Of a DNA stretch of 64,000 nucleotides, positions 19,109 through 28,068 are shown one piece after another; positions within the stretch are counted from its first letter, which is position 1; each line of letters begins with the position of its first letter. The notes under the pieces are model-generated. The model was given only the letters and a program-made list of their open reading frames with translations. It had not been told where the DNA came from and ran no database searches. Where the stretch lies: contig JAEUTG010000002.1 in the NCBI GenBank assembly GCA_016788045.1, forward strand, positions 1 to 64,000, read 5' to 3'. A program made the translations under genes and the position numbers. Source of the DNA: Bacteroidales bacterium. GTDB taxonomy: Bacteria; Bacteroidota; Bacteroidia; Bacteroidales; Lentimicrobiaceae.

Positions 19109-19116
19109 GCTTATAA

Positions 19117-19414
19117 AGAATCACGCAAGGACGCAAAGACGCGAATTCTCGGGACAGGCGTAAGGGTGCTTTTCTGTTTTGGAAACAACAAAGAATTATT
19201 TCTTAAATGTAAAGATACTCTACGGCATGTTGTCCTTCCATTTAATTCGGGAGAAAATAAATAGAACAATGCGTCATCGCGCCATTTCGTGAGACAAGTT
19301 AAATCATCAGAAAGAAAAACTTTGCGTCTTAGCGCCTTTGCGCGAGACACGTCAGAACATCAAAATAAGGTTGCTTCTTTGCGCCTTTGCGCGAGACATG
19401 TCAGAACATCAAAA
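19117..19414. repeat. MITE-like non-coding element with inverted and direct repeats
   Basis: The gap between ygeY and ygeW holds no gene. Its left end (19124-19142, cgcaaggacgcaaagacgc) is inversely similar to the right end (from 19323, gcgtcttagcgcctttgcgcg). On the right side a 34-base unit (GCGCCTTTGCGCGAGACA ... ATCAAAA) occurs at 19332-19365 and 19381-19414 with one mismatch, and a decayed third copy begins at 19278. This looks like a small dispersed repeat of the cgcaaagacgcaaag type frequent in Bacteroidota. It ends nine bases before ygeW, so it lies in that gene's leader. Confidence 0.55.
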
Positions 19415-19422
19415 ACCCAACT

Positions 19423-20610
19423 ATGAAACCATTCAACCTGCTGATTGAAGAGCTCAAAAAATTAAAGTCAGGCCTTTTTGAAAAGGACTTCCTGCTCACC
19501 TGGGACAAAACCGAAGATGAACTAAGGCAAACCCTGCTGGTGGCTGAAGCCCTGAAGCACCTGCGCGACAATAATATTTCAGCAAAGGTTTTCGACTCGG
19601 GCCTGGCCATTTCTAATTTCAGGGACAATTCAACCCGAACCCGTTTCTCCTTTGCTTCGGCCTGCAACCTGCTGGGACTGGAGGTTCAGGATCTCGACGA
19701 AACCAAATCGCAGATTGCCCATGGCGAAACGGTGCGTGAAACAGCCAATATGATCAGTTTTCTCACCGATGTTATCGGCATCCGCGACGATATGTTCCTG
19801 GGCGAAGGACACACCTACATGAAGGAAGTGGGCGACGCCCTCGACGACGGCTTTAAGCACGGTGTGCTTCCGCAGCGCCCGGGCATTGTCAACCTTCAGT
19901 GCGATATCGACCATCCCACCCAATCTATGGCCGACCTGCTGCACCTTGTGAATTACTATGGTGGCCTTGAAAACCTGAAAGGAAAGAAAATCGCCATGAC
20001 CTGGGCCTATTCACCCAGTTACGGGAAACCGCTTTCGGTGCCCCAGGGCATCATCGGCCTGATGACCCGCTTCGGAATGGAGGTCGATCTGGCGTATCCC
20101 GAAGGCTATACCCTGATTCCGGAAGTGGTGGAAATGGCTGGAAAACAGGCTGCGGCTTCCGGCGGTAAGTTTCGCGTAGTCAACAGCATGGACGAAGCCT
20201 TTGCCAGTGCCGACATCGTATATCCGAAAAGCTGGGCCCCGTTTGCCGTAATGCAACAGCGCACCCAACTGCTGAAATCATCGGATAAAGAAGGACTTAA
20301 AGCCCTTGAACAGCAATGTCTGGCCAACAATGCACGCTTTAAAGACTGGGAATGCACCGAAGAAAAGATGAAACTGACCAGAGACGGGAAGGCTCTCTAT
20401 ATGCATTGCCTTCCGGCCGATATTTCCGATGTTTCCTGTAAAGAAGGTGAAGTGGCCGCCAGCGTGTTTGAGCGTTACCGCATCGAAACCTACAAGGAAG
20501 CGGGGTACAAACCTTACATTATTGCAGCCATGATTCTGAACAACAAGTTCAGCAATGCGGCAGAGGTGCTGGAAAGTCTTTATAATGCAGGGAAGAAGCG
20601 GGTGGTGTAA
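19423..20610 (+). CDS. ygeW: YgeW-type knotted carbamoyltransferase
   Basis: The 395-residue protein belongs to the aspartate/ornithine carbamoyltransferase superfamily, YgeW branch. Its carbamoyl-phosphate loop reads RDNSTRTRFSFA, the variant of the usual SxRTR motif. MHCLPAD near residue 328 is the conserved HCLP substrate motif. The YgeW family is a knotted transcarbamylase whose substrate has long been unclear. In purine clusters it probably uses a ureido intermediate and could make carbamoyl phosphate for ATP. The frame is open from 19387 in the repeat region, and the ATG at 19423 is where family similarity starts. Confidence 0.92.
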   Translation: MKPFNLLIEELKKLKSGLFEKDFLLTWDKTEDELRQTLLVAEALKHLRDNNISAKVFDSGLAISNFRDNSTRTRFSFASACNLLGLEVQDLDETKSQIAHGETVRETANMISFLTDVIGIRDDMFLGEGHTYMKEVGDALDDGFKHGVLPQRPGIVNLQCDIDHPTQSMADLLHLVNYYGGLENLKGKKIAMTWAYSPSYGKPLSVPQGIIGLMTRFGMEVDLAYPEGYTLIPEVVEMAGKQAAASGGKFRVVNSMDEAFASADIVYPKSWAPFAVMQQRTQLLKSSDKEGLKALEQQCLANNARFKDWECTEEKMKLTRDGKALYMHCLPADISDVSCKEGEVAASVFERYRIETYKEAGYKPYIIAAMILNNKFSNAAEVLESLYNAGKKRVV

Positions 20611-20641
20611 TACCATAAAAAATTCCCGGAATTGAAAGCTG

Positions 20642-20672
20642 GTGCGCATCTTATTTTCTGATGCGCACTTTA
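20642..20672. terminator. Hairpin between convergent ygeW and phosphatase genes
   Basis: Perfect 9-base arms GTGCGCATC (20642-20650) and GATGCGCAC (20660-20668) flank a 9-base loop, followed by TTTAA. The stem is strong but the T-run short, so it is a probable rather than certain terminator. Confidence 0.6.
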
Positions 20673-20756
20673 ATGAACCATAATACGTTGTGTTTTTTTA
20701 TAATCCTGAGTGTAAATTCGAAATTCGCGAATCGCAGATTTAATGCTCCTGTAACC

Positions 20757-21419
20757 TCAAAATGAAGTAATTGTAAAAGATTTCAGCTCAATTGCTGTAA
20801 GTTTGCTGTACCCCATTCTATCAGCATAAACACATCCTGTATCAATGTTGATAACCCGGGCATGTTGATCAATTCTTTCAATCAGCGATGACAACTTAAT
20901 GGTCTGATGCCCGTGAACAATGGTTCTGTCCTTTAGTAGCGGATGCAGGTATTCCTGCCGGCTTTCCCAAAGCATACTGTGTCTGTCAATGAAAGGATCT
21001 TCAATGGTATCGTTGAATCCGGCATGAACAAACAGGAAATTCTCAAATTCATAATAATCCCTTAGGTTCCTGAAGAATCTGATGTAAGCAGGAGCTAATT
21101 CCGACAGTCTGCTGATGCCGAAACTCTGCATGGTTTTGTATCCGCCGTTTATAAACCAAAGTGTTACTGCCGACGGGTCGGTAAGGGCATCCAGCAGCAT
21201 GGCCTCATGATTGCCCGTTAAAGGAACGACATCATAGCCTGATCGTTGAAGTTCAATGATGTAATCGATGACCTCCTTGCTTTGGCTTCCCCGGTCAATG
21301 TAGTCGCCCAACAGGATCAGCTTGTCGGATTCCGAAAGAACAATATGCTGCTCAACCAGTTCCTTAAACCGGTCGTAACATCCGTGTATGTCACCGATGG
21401 CGAAGATTCGCTGGTTCAT
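20757..21419 (-). CDS. PPP-family serine/threonine protein phosphatase
   Basis: The 220-residue calcineurin-like phosphoesterase has all PPP signatures in order: GDIHG (near residue 8), GDYIDRG (near 38) and GNHE (near 69), followed by the His residues FVHAGF and VHGHQ. These bind two metals. The length matches PrpA/PrpB-like phosphatases and lambda phosphatase. It sits between the two arms of the purine island, 15 bases downstream of hyuA on the same strand, so it may be read from that transcript. A direct link to purine use is not shown by sequence. Confidence 0.88.
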   Translation of the reverse strand: MNQRIFAIGDIHGCYDRFKELVEQHIVLSESDKLILLGDYIDRGSQSKEVIDYIIELQRSGYDVVPLTGNHEAMLLDALTDPSAVTLWFINGGYKTMQSFGISRLSELAPAYIRFFRNLRDYYEFENFLFVHAGFNDTIEDPFIDRHSMLWESRQEYLHPLLKDRTIVHGHQTIKLSSLIERIDQHARVINIDTGCVYADRMGYSKLTAIELKSFTITSF

Positions 21420-21434
21420 GGAATCAGGGGGCTT

Positions 21435-22757
21435 TTAGTCAGTATGATTGCCGCTGATGATGACCTGGTAAGCACTTCCTTTGGTTACTGTTCCTTCAAA
21501 AATATCCTCATCACAGGTCTGTATGTTGGTTTTTGCTGATATTACCGATGTGCTTTCCGGGTCCCAGATCACCAGATCGGCATCTGAACCGGCCGCAATT
21601 TCCCCTTTGCGGGGATAGAGCCCGAAAATGCGGGCCGCATTGGTTGAGGTGAGTGCCACGAACTGCTGCAGGTCGATTTTGCCCGTCAGCACACCGTAAG
21701 TGTAAAGCAATGCCAGGCGGTGCTGCACGCCACCCGCGCCATTGGGAATTTTCGTGAAGTCATGGAGTCCCTGGTCTTTCTGGCCAAGGGTGTTGAAGGG
21801 GCAGTGGTCGGTGGAGACTACATCCACAGTGCCATCCTGCAGGGCCAGCCAGAGAGCCTCCTGATCGGTTTTGCTACGGATAGGCGGGCTGATCACGTAC
21901 TTCAGCGATCCGGGTAAAGGGTTATGGTAAACCGACTCATCCAGCAGCAGGTACTGCGGGCAGGTTTCGCTAGAGAGTGGCAGGCCTTCCTGCTTTCCCT
22001 GACGGATGTACTCCAGCGATGCTGCCGTTGAGGTATGTACGATGTACGTCTTACACCCGGTTTTGCGGCAGAGGTCCACCACCTTCCTAACGGATTCAGC
22101 TTCCGTTTCCGGAGGCCGGGATAAGGCATGATACAGGGGCGATGTGTTGCCCTGTTTCAGGAATTCCTTTTGTTTGTGAAGGATAACATCGCCCTCCTCG
22201 CAATGCACAAGCATCACAGTCCCCAGCGCTGCAGATGTTTCCATCGCCTTTTCAAGTTCAGGGTATTCAATGCCAATACTACCCTTGTAGGCCAGGTATG
22301 CTTTAAAGGATCTTATCCCGGCTTCTTTCACACACCACTCCATCTGACCTGGCACCGTTTCGTCAAACCAGGTTATCCCCATGTGGAGTCCATACTCAAG
22401 CAGGCTGCCGGCAGCTTCGGCCTGACGCTGCAGCAGGGCTTCTTTCAGGGACTGACCAAGCATGGGTGTTACAAAATCAAAGAAACAGGTGGTACCTCCG
22501 GCCAGGGCTGCACGGCTTCCGCTCAGGAAATCGTCGCACGAAGGCCCGGCCGGGGTGGGCAAAGCAAAATGAACATGCGGATCGATGCCTCCGGGGAAGA
22601 TGAGTTTGCCTGTGGCATCCAATACCCGGCATTCCGGTAATCCGGACGCAAGGCCGATACCAGTCTGCGTGATGCGGCCGTTTTCAATGTGGATATCAGC
22701 CTGGGTTGTTTGCCTGGCCGTTACCAGGATTCCGTTTTTGATCAGCGTAGTTGCCAT
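21435..22757 (-). CDS. hyuA: Dihydropyrimidinase / D-hydantoinase (HyuA, YgeZ-like)
   Basis: The 440-residue amidohydrolase has metal-binding DPHVHF near residue 57, FKAYLAYKG with the Lys that is normally carbamylated, VHCEEGD and VHTSTA metal His residues, and STDHCPF with the catalytic Asp. It opens cyclic ureides such as hydantoins and dihydropyrimidines. In the E. coli purine locus the counterpart is hyuA (ygeZ). The frame is open to 22829, but the ATG at 22757 begins the conserved sequence. It is the most downstream catalytic gene of the leftward arm. Confidence 0.9.
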   Translation of the reverse strand: MATTLIKNGILVTARQTTQADIHIENGRITQTGIGLASGLPECRVLDATGKLIFPGGIDPHVHFALPTPAGPSCDDFLSGSRAALAGGTTCFFDFVTPMLGQSLKEALLQRQAEAAGSLLEYGLHMGITWFDETVPGQMEWCVKEAGIRSFKAYLAYKGSIGIEYPELEKAMETSAALGTVMLVHCEEGDVILHKQKEFLKQGNTSPLYHALSRPPETEAESVRKVVDLCRKTGCKTYIVHTSTAASLEYIRQGKQEGLPLSSETCPQYLLLDESVYHNPLPGSLKYVISPPIRSKTDQEALWLALQDGTVDVVSTDHCPFNTLGQKDQGLHDFTKIPNGAGGVQHRLALLYTYGVLTGKIDLQQFVALTSTNAARIFGLYPRKGEIAAGSDADLVIWDPESTSVISAKTNIQTCDEDIFEGTVTKGSAYQVIISGNHTD

Positions 22758-22986
22758 AGCAAAACTTGTTTTCAGCACAGCTTTGAAATTCATGATTGTC
22801 CGTGAAACAAAGCTGCTTTTACCGGACAATGGCTATTGAAATTCATCTGGTCAGAAGAGGTGGTCTCCTCCTGTTATTTTTCAGTCAGTTATCCGGAGCG
22901 CAACCGGTGGTATACTGTTTTTCTGTCAAATCATGGATCTTAACAGATTAAGCGTACGTTCAACAATATTATTCCGGACAGGATCC

Positions 22987-23613
22987 TTAATCCAGAAGGT
23001 TTTTTTCGAATAAGCCCGTTGAATTATACGAAAATCCCAGCTTTTTCAGGTATTTTCCGTACTGTTCACTCCGGCCTTCGGCAATGACCTTTCTGAACCC
23101 TTCTTTGATAAACCGCTGCTTGAGTCTCAGGTAAATGAAGCGGCCATTTTTAAAATCGCGGTATTCGGGCAGCACAAAATCGAGCCCGACTACCAGGCAA
23201 TGGTCTTTTTCGCGGTGGGCAAGAAAAATCCCGGCAACGGCCATATCGCGGAGGATAAAGAAACTGATGGTGTTCATTTCGGGTTTATAGACGAATCCCG
23301 GGAAGAACTTCTGGATATCGTGATCGTGAAACTGCAGAAAACGAAGCAGGTAGCGGTTGTCGGCCCTTACTTCAAGAATTTCAAAAACCTCTTTCTTTGA
23401 ATAGATCGCATAGAGGTAATAGATGTCCACAAAGGCAATAAATCCGTTCAGAAATCCAACCGGCAGTGCCCCGATCAGGAATCCATAGGTAGAGAATGTA
23501 ACAGCACCAGCCAGGTTGATCCACCTGAATTTCAGGATGGAGTTCATGGTCATCGAAATTGCAATGATGACCGATGCGGTGTATCCGATCCACTGTAGAA
23601 GAGAAATGTCCAT
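22987..23613 (-). CDS. YgjV-like membrane domain fused to a GNAT-like domain
   Basis: The 208-residue protein starts with three hydrophobic segments (about residues 7-22, 31-48 and 50-70), as in the YgjV family. A soluble C-terminal half from about residue 80 has FVLPEYRDFKNGRFIY and an ending KKLGFSYN that resembles an acetyltransferase fold. Similar two-part proteins occur in Bacteroidota, but I know of no defined function. It lies between hyuA and ssnA on the same strand, so it may be co-transcribed with the purine genes. A role as membrane sensor or modifying enzyme would be speculation. Confidence 0.6.
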   Translation of the reverse strand: MDISLLQWIGYTASVIIAISMTMNSILKFRWINLAGAVTFSTYGFLIGALPVGFLNGFIAFVDIYYLYAIYSKKEVFEILEVRADNRYLLRFLQFHDHDIQKFFPGFVYKPEMNTISFFILRDMAVAGIFLAHREKDHCLVVGLDFVLPEYRDFKNGRFIYLRLKQRFIKEGFRKVIAEGRSEQYGKYLKKLGFSYNSTGLFEKNLLD

Positions 23614-23679
23614 AACAAGCAGCCGATCCGGGATTCATCTGTCGGGACCGGAGGTGCAAAGTTAGTATAAAGCGGAGCA

Positions 23680-24945
23680 CTACTTCATCTTTTCCCAAAG
23701 CCGCCGGGCTTGTTTTCGGGCTTCTTTCAGGATCTCATGCTCGTCAACGGTGGTAATTCTTCCGTCCTGCACGATCAGCCTCCCGTTTGAAATAACATGG
23801 TCAACGTGCCGGGCCTCAATACCGAAAAGAAAATGACCCAAAAAGTTGCTGCTGTAGAAAGGGGTGGGGGTGTCGTAATTCAGAACTACCAGATTGTTGT
23901 CGCCATCTCCTTTAAAGTTGTTGGATGACAGGTAATTGTGAACGTTTCTGAAGCGACGGTAGGTTTCTGAATAATCAATGTTGTCGGAATTATGACCGGC
24001 AAAAAATGCTGCTTTGGCGCTCCTGAGCATATCACTGTGCATGCCGTCGGTCCCCAGCATAATGCGTTTGCTCAGTCCTTTTGAATTGAAAAGCCCGACA
24101 CCATTATTCAGATTACTTTCCATGTTCTGAACCACCCAGGCAGGTGAATTGTATAATTGCTGACGTTCGTATTCATCCAGATGGAGGCAGTGGCCAAGAA
24201 TGGTTTTCGGGAAGTCAAGGACCCCGGCTTCGGCCAGGCGGTCAACAACCCAGGTTGAATAATTTTCCAGGCAATGCCCTTCATCCGACGGGTCTTCGGC
24301 TACATGTATATGAATGCCTGAACTGGTTTCACGCGCAAGAGCAACAGCCTGTTTAAGTGTTTCATCCCCAACGGTAAAAGAGGCATGCAGACCAACAAGG
24401 CCTTGCCTTCCGGAGAGATAGTCAGCGGTTTCGGCCAGTCCCTGCCGGGCAATGGGAAGTCCGTCGCGGTCCGAAATTTCATAACACAGCAAATGTCCGA
24501 CACCTACCTCATCAAACGCCTGTGCGATGGTTTCGAGGCTGCCTTTCACTGCAAAAGGGGAGGCGTGGTGGTCAATCACAAACGTAACACCGTTTTTCGC
24601 GCAGGCCATGGCCGTAGCCAGGGCTGACGACCGTATCATCTCAGTATCCAGAGCCTTATCTAGCCTCCACCAGATGTATTCCAGAATCTCAGGGAAATTC
24701 TCCGGATTTTTCTTTGGCGCGCCCATGCCCCGGGCCAGGGCTGAATAAACATGGTGATGCCCGTTGGAAAAGGAATGGGTGATGTATTTGCCCCTGCAAT
24801 CGATGACCTGAGATGGGTAATCGGCCGGTATCTCATCCATAAAACTGACTCCCCCATCATCGCCTTCTCCGACAAGAATATTGGTTTCGGTGAATTCCAG
24901 GGTTTCGGAATTAATGTAAATGCCGTTGGTTAGGAGGATTGACAT
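23680..24945 (-). CDS. ssnA: SsnA-type amidohydrolase
   Basis: The 421-residue amidohydrolase of the cytosine deaminase/chlorohydrolase class has SNGHHHVYSA near residue 60 (metal His pair), GLHASFTVGDE, IHVHVAED-type IHIHVAED near 210, ILGHCLHLD near 245 and MLGTDGMHSDM near 300 with the catalytic Asp. It matches SsnA, which in E. coli lies beside ygfK and xdhD. It probably deaminates or hydrolyses a purine-derived intermediate. It lies upstream of hyuA in the leftward arm. The cassette at 24954-25493 separates it from the xdhD-like gene. Confidence 0.9.
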   Translation of the reverse strand: MSILLTNGIYINSETLEFTETNILVGEGDDGGVSFMDEIPADYPSQVIDCRGKYITHSFSNGHHHVYSALARGMGAPKKNPENFPEILEYIWWRLDKALDTEMIRSSALATAMACAKNGVTFVIDHHASPFAVKGSLETIAQAFDEVGVGHLLCYEISDRDGLPIARQGLAETADYLSGRQGLVGLHASFTVGDETLKQAVALARETSSGIHIHVAEDPSDEGHCLENYSTWVVDRLAEAGVLDFPKTILGHCLHLDEYERQQLYNSPAWVVQNMESNLNNGVGLFNSKGLSKRIMLGTDGMHSDMLRSAKAAFFAGHNSDNIDYSETYRRFRNVHNYLSSNNFKGDGDNNLVVLNYDTPTPFYSSNFLGHFLFGIEARHVDHVISNGRLIVQDGRITTVDEHEILKEARKQARRLWEKMK

Positions 24946-24953
24946 TGGAAAAG

Positions 24954-25493
24954 GTTTTACGGTTTACGGTTTACGGTTTACGATTTACGATTTGTGGTTT
25001 ACGATTTTAATCGTTTAAGTGGATCCTGTTGTTTTATTTTTTGATATCCTTCAGTTTCTCTCTCAGTTTTTCTTTTGAAGTAATTAATGATTTTACGATA
25101 ATTGCCAGCAAACTGTTTCCCTCTTTGAGAAGAGGTTGAATCTGTTCTTTCAATTGCGGGTTAAAATGCTCTATTAATTCAAGGAAATAGAGTGATTCGT
25201 CAGTTTCTTCTTCTACAATTTTAAGTTTGTTGATAAAGTCAGCCGTTGATTTTGCTCTGCAGGCAGCTCTGTAATTAGCGCCTGCGGAACTTGAAGACCT
25301 GATTAGCTGATTGGAGTATGCCACATTTATGGAATCTTTGGGTAAAGATTTAATAATCAAAGCTACATTGATAGCGAATGCTTTAAACCTGCTGATTAAT
25401 TCCTTACTTGTCATAGTTTTCGTTTTTAAAGTGTGAAACGCGTGACTATGTTTCAATTTGGCTCAATCGTAAATCGTAAATCGTAAACCGTAA
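24954..25493. mobile_element. Cassette with heptamer inverted ends carrying a four-helix-bundle gene
   Basis: The left edge is eight period-7 units (24954-25009, mainly GGTTTAC and GATTTAC). The right edge is four inverted units (25466-25493, ATCGTAA x3 then ACCGTAA). Read outward, both ends finish with the same TTTTACGGTTTACG-like sequence in opposite orientation. The 540-base block holds only a four-helix-bundle gene and lies between ssnA and xdhD, two genes usually kept together. No transposase and no obvious target duplication is seen, so it is a candidate non-autonomous cassette. Confidence 0.5.
25034..25414 (-). CDS. Four helix bundle protein (S23/Avd-like family)
   Basis: The 126-residue all-helical protein has the family hallmarks RSSSSAGANYRAACRAKS near residues 39-56 and KLKIVEEETDESLYFLEL after it. 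This family includes proteins encoded within intervening sequences of 23S rRNA genes and the Avd accessory protein of diversity-generating retroelements. No reverse transcriptase or variable repeat is nearby, so this is the stand-alone type. Its biochemical role is unknown; Avd-like members form pentameric barrels that bind nucleic acid. The start is the ATG at 25414, although the frame stays open to 25456. The gene fills the heptamer-bounded cassette. Confidence 0.85.
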   Translation of the reverse strand: MTSKELISRFKAFAINVALIIKSLPKDSINVAYSNQLIRSSSSAGANYRAACRAKSTADFINKLKIVEEETDESLYFLELIEHFNPQLKEQIQPLLKEGNSLLAIIVKSLITSKEKLREKLKDIKK

Positions 25494-25506
25494 AATTCAA
25501 AAAAAT

Positions 25507-28062
25507 CTATTTCTTCAAAGGTAACTCAAACCTCCTTTTCCCGTCAAAATCAGTGAACGCATTCGCCACCGCCGCGGCAGTGGGTACGAGCCCGATTTCG
25601 CCGAGTCCTTTGGCACCGTAAGGGCCGACCGGATCTTTGACTTCTACGCCCAGCACGACGATTTCTGGCATATCCTTTGCCCTGAGAATCTTCAGGTCAC
25701 GTATTTTGGATGATACGAGCTGTCCGCCGTTCATCGGCAGATCTTCCGATAAAGCATAGCCCAGTCCCATGTGCACCGCTCCCTCGATCTGACCTTCAAA
25801 CATCACCGGATTCATGATCTTACCGGCATCGTGGGCGGCGTAAATGGTTTCAATTTCGCCGGCATCGTTCAGCACCACCAGCTGAGTGGCATAGCCATAA
25901 GCAAAATGGGTAATGATTTCCGCTGCATCAGCTCCTGGTTTGGTTGTCAGGTTGTAGGAATAACTCCCCTTGTACGATTTTCCTGAGAGTTCTTTCAATG
26001 AATGGGTTTTCAGGTCTTCCCGGATTTGTTCCGAGGCATCGAGAATGGCATTGCCCAGCAAGGCAGTTGCCCTCGAAGAGGTGGTCATCCCGGTGGGAAT
26101 ACCGGCATTGCTGTCGACCGATACTTCAACGATTCCCGGATTGATGCCGGTTTCTTCAAACAACACCTGGCTGGCAATGGTATGTACTCCCTGACCCATT
26201 TCCGTCCATCCGTGCTGCAGATGTACTTTGCTTTCGGAAATGACGGTGATGATTACCTCGCTGGAGTCAGCCATTCCGTTTCCGACCCCGCTGTTCTTGA
26301 TGCCGCATGCGATACCTTTAATCCGGGCTTTATCGTAAAAGGGTTTAACTGCTTCAAGGGTCGCCCTTACACCCACCCCGCCTTTGAGGATCTGTCCGGT
26401 TGCTGTCATCTTTCCTTCGGTCAGGGCATTGGTGTAGCGGAACTGCCACCGGTCGAAGTTACCTTGTCTGCAAAGGTCATCAATGCAGCCTTCAAGGGCA
26501 AAACCCACCTGGTTGGCTCCGAATCCGCGCATGGCGCCACTGGGGATGTTGTTGGTGTAAACAGTAAGTGCCTCAAGATTGACACAGGGAAAATGATAGG
26601 CTCCGGTAGCATGCCCGGCCACCCTTTCCATCACCTTGGTGCCGACCGAGGCATACGCGCCCGAATCACCCACAGCGTAAAGTTTCAGTCCGGTCAGCCG
26701 ACCGTCGTTATCGCAGCCAACAGCAATATCCATGGTAACAGGATGCCGTTTCGGATGCATCCTGATGGACTCTTCCCTGCTAAGCACGACTTTCACGGGT
26801 CGCTTCAGCAGCCAGGCAAACAGGGAAGCATGCCCCTGAACCGTAAGGTCTTCCTTTCCTCCGAAACCACCACCGGTTGAAACCAGCGTAACCCTTACCT
26901 TTTCTTCAGGAAGTCCCAGCAAGGAAGCCACCTGCCTGCGGTCAACATAAATGCCTTGTCCGTTGGAATAGAGGTGTACGCCATCATCATCCGGTAAGGC
27001 AACTGCCCCTTCAGTTTCAAGAAAAGCATGTTCAATCCGCTGGGTCTGGTACAGGCCTCTGGCAACAAAAGCGGAACCTTTAAGTAGTTCATCTGCATCT
27101 CCGCCACGATAAACCCTGCAGGTTTCCAGCAGGTTTTCGCGATCGGGATGAACCTTCGGAGAGGCCGTCTTTATGGCTTCGAGAGGGTCGGTAACCGGGG
27201 GCAATACCTCATAAGTGACCTCAATCAGTGAGGCAGCCAGACGGGCAGTTTCAGCAGTTTCAGCAACCACCCCGGCCAGTACATCGCCGATGTAGCGGGT
27301 GGTTTCACCGGCGCTGATCATCAGTGGCCAGTCTTTAAAAATCAGGCCAACGTAGCGGTCGCCCGGAACATCCCCTGCTGTGAATATCCTTACAACCCCT
27401 TTAACCTGAAGAGCTTTGCTGAGGTCAAGCCCGTGTATCAGCGCCCTCGGATGATCAGAAAACCGCAGTGCCCCATGAAGCATTCCGTCGAAATGGAGGT
27501 CATTCACAAATTTTCGTTTGCCGGTAGCCATCTCATAGGCTTCATATTTGGGGTAGGAGTCACCAACCTTTGCTGATGTGAATATCTTTTCAGGTATATG
27601 GTCAGCATGCAGGCGGTTGGCTGCTTCCGCAATGGCATCCACAATCTTCACATAACCGGTACACCGGCATAAATTGAGGGTAAGTGCCTTTTTGATCTCA
27701 TCACGGGTGGGTTGCGGGTTTTTCTGAAGCAGAATTTTTGTCCGCATCAGGAACCCGGGTGTGCAGAAACCGCACTGAACCGCCCCTTTATCTACAAAAG
27801 CACTGGCCAATACATCCCTGATCTCTTCTGGTATGCCTTCAAGCGTACGTACCTCAGCATTTTCAAGTTTTTCCATAGCCGTCATGCACGACAGCCTTGC
27901 TTCGCCGTTGATCTCCGTAAGACAGGCTCCACAAGCGCCCTGACACGAACAGCCATCTTTCACAGAAGTAATTCCCCGTTCATTTCTCAGGAAGTGCAGG
28001 AGTCTGGTTTCGGGATTCCCTGTAAACTTAACAGGATTGCCATTCAGGTTGAACTGTATCAT
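25507..28062 (-). CDS. xdhD: XdhD-like molybdenum hydroxylase with fused [2Fe-2S] domain
   Basis: The 851-residue protein fuses a two-cluster [2Fe-2S] domain to a molybdopterin domain without an FAD domain. The first cluster is CSCQGACGAC near residues 38-47 and the second QCGFCTPG near 97 plus CRCTGY near 132. The molybdenum part starts near residue 170, with STGGGFGGKED near 400, MRGFGANQVG near 515, GWTEMGQGVH and GAKGLGEIGL. This layout is that of selenium-dependent xanthine dehydrogenase-like proteins, including E. coli XdhD. Lacking FAD, it needs an external electron partner, and YgfK in the same operon is the natural candidate. It ends 6 bases from a cassette-bearing gap and starts 6 bases after the upstream PLP gene. 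Confidence 0.88.
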   Translation of the reverse strand: MIQFNLNGNPVKFTGNPETRLLHFLRNERGITSVKDGCSCQGACGACLTEINGEARLSCMTAMEKLENAEVRTLEGIPEEIRDVLASAFVDKGAVQCGFCTPGFLMRTKILLQKNPQPTRDEIKKALTLNLCRCTGYVKIVDAIAEAANRLHADHIPEKIFTSAKVGDSYPKYEAYEMATGKRKFVNDLHFDGMLHGALRFSDHPRALIHGLDLSKALQVKGVVRIFTAGDVPGDRYVGLIFKDWPLMISAGETTRYIGDVLAGVVAETAETARLAASLIEVTYEVLPPVTDPLEAIKTASPKVHPDRENLLETCRVYRGGDADELLKGSAFVARGLYQTQRIEHAFLETEGAVALPDDDGVHLYSNGQGIYVDRRQVASLLGLPEEKVRVTLVSTGGGFGGKEDLTVQGHASLFAWLLKRPVKVVLSREESIRMHPKRHPVTMDIAVGCDNDGRLTGLKLYAVGDSGAYASVGTKVMERVAGHATGAYHFPCVNLEALTVYTNNIPSGAMRGFGANQVGFALEGCIDDLCRQGNFDRWQFRYTNALTEGKMTATGQILKGGVGVRATLEAVKPFYDKARIKGIACGIKNSGVGNGMADSSEVIITVISESKVHLQHGWTEMGQGVHTIASQVLFEETGINPGIVEVSVDSNAGIPTGMTTSSRATALLGNAILDASEQIREDLKTHSLKELSGKSYKGSYSYNLTTKPGADAAEIITHFAYGYATQLVVLNDAGEIETIYAAHDAGKIMNPVMFEGQIEGAVHMGLGYALSEDLPMNGGQLVSSKIRDLKILRAKDMPEIVVLGVEVKDPVGPYGAKGLGEIGLVPTAAAVANAFTDFDGKRRFELPLKK

Positions 28063-28068
28063 ACCTGT

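Noticed and set aside
19111..19350. A 79-residue minus-strand frame in the ygeY-ygeW gap
   Set aside because: It is made of the repeat sequence itself and ends in repeat-derived residues, so it is not a convincing gene.
24954..25009. Heptamer array considered as a CRISPR array
   Set aside because: The units are 7 bases with no spacers and no cas genes are present.
25034..25414. Four-helix-bundle gene considered as Avd of a diversity-generating retroelement
   Set aside because: No reverse transcriptase, template repeat or variable repeat is nearby.
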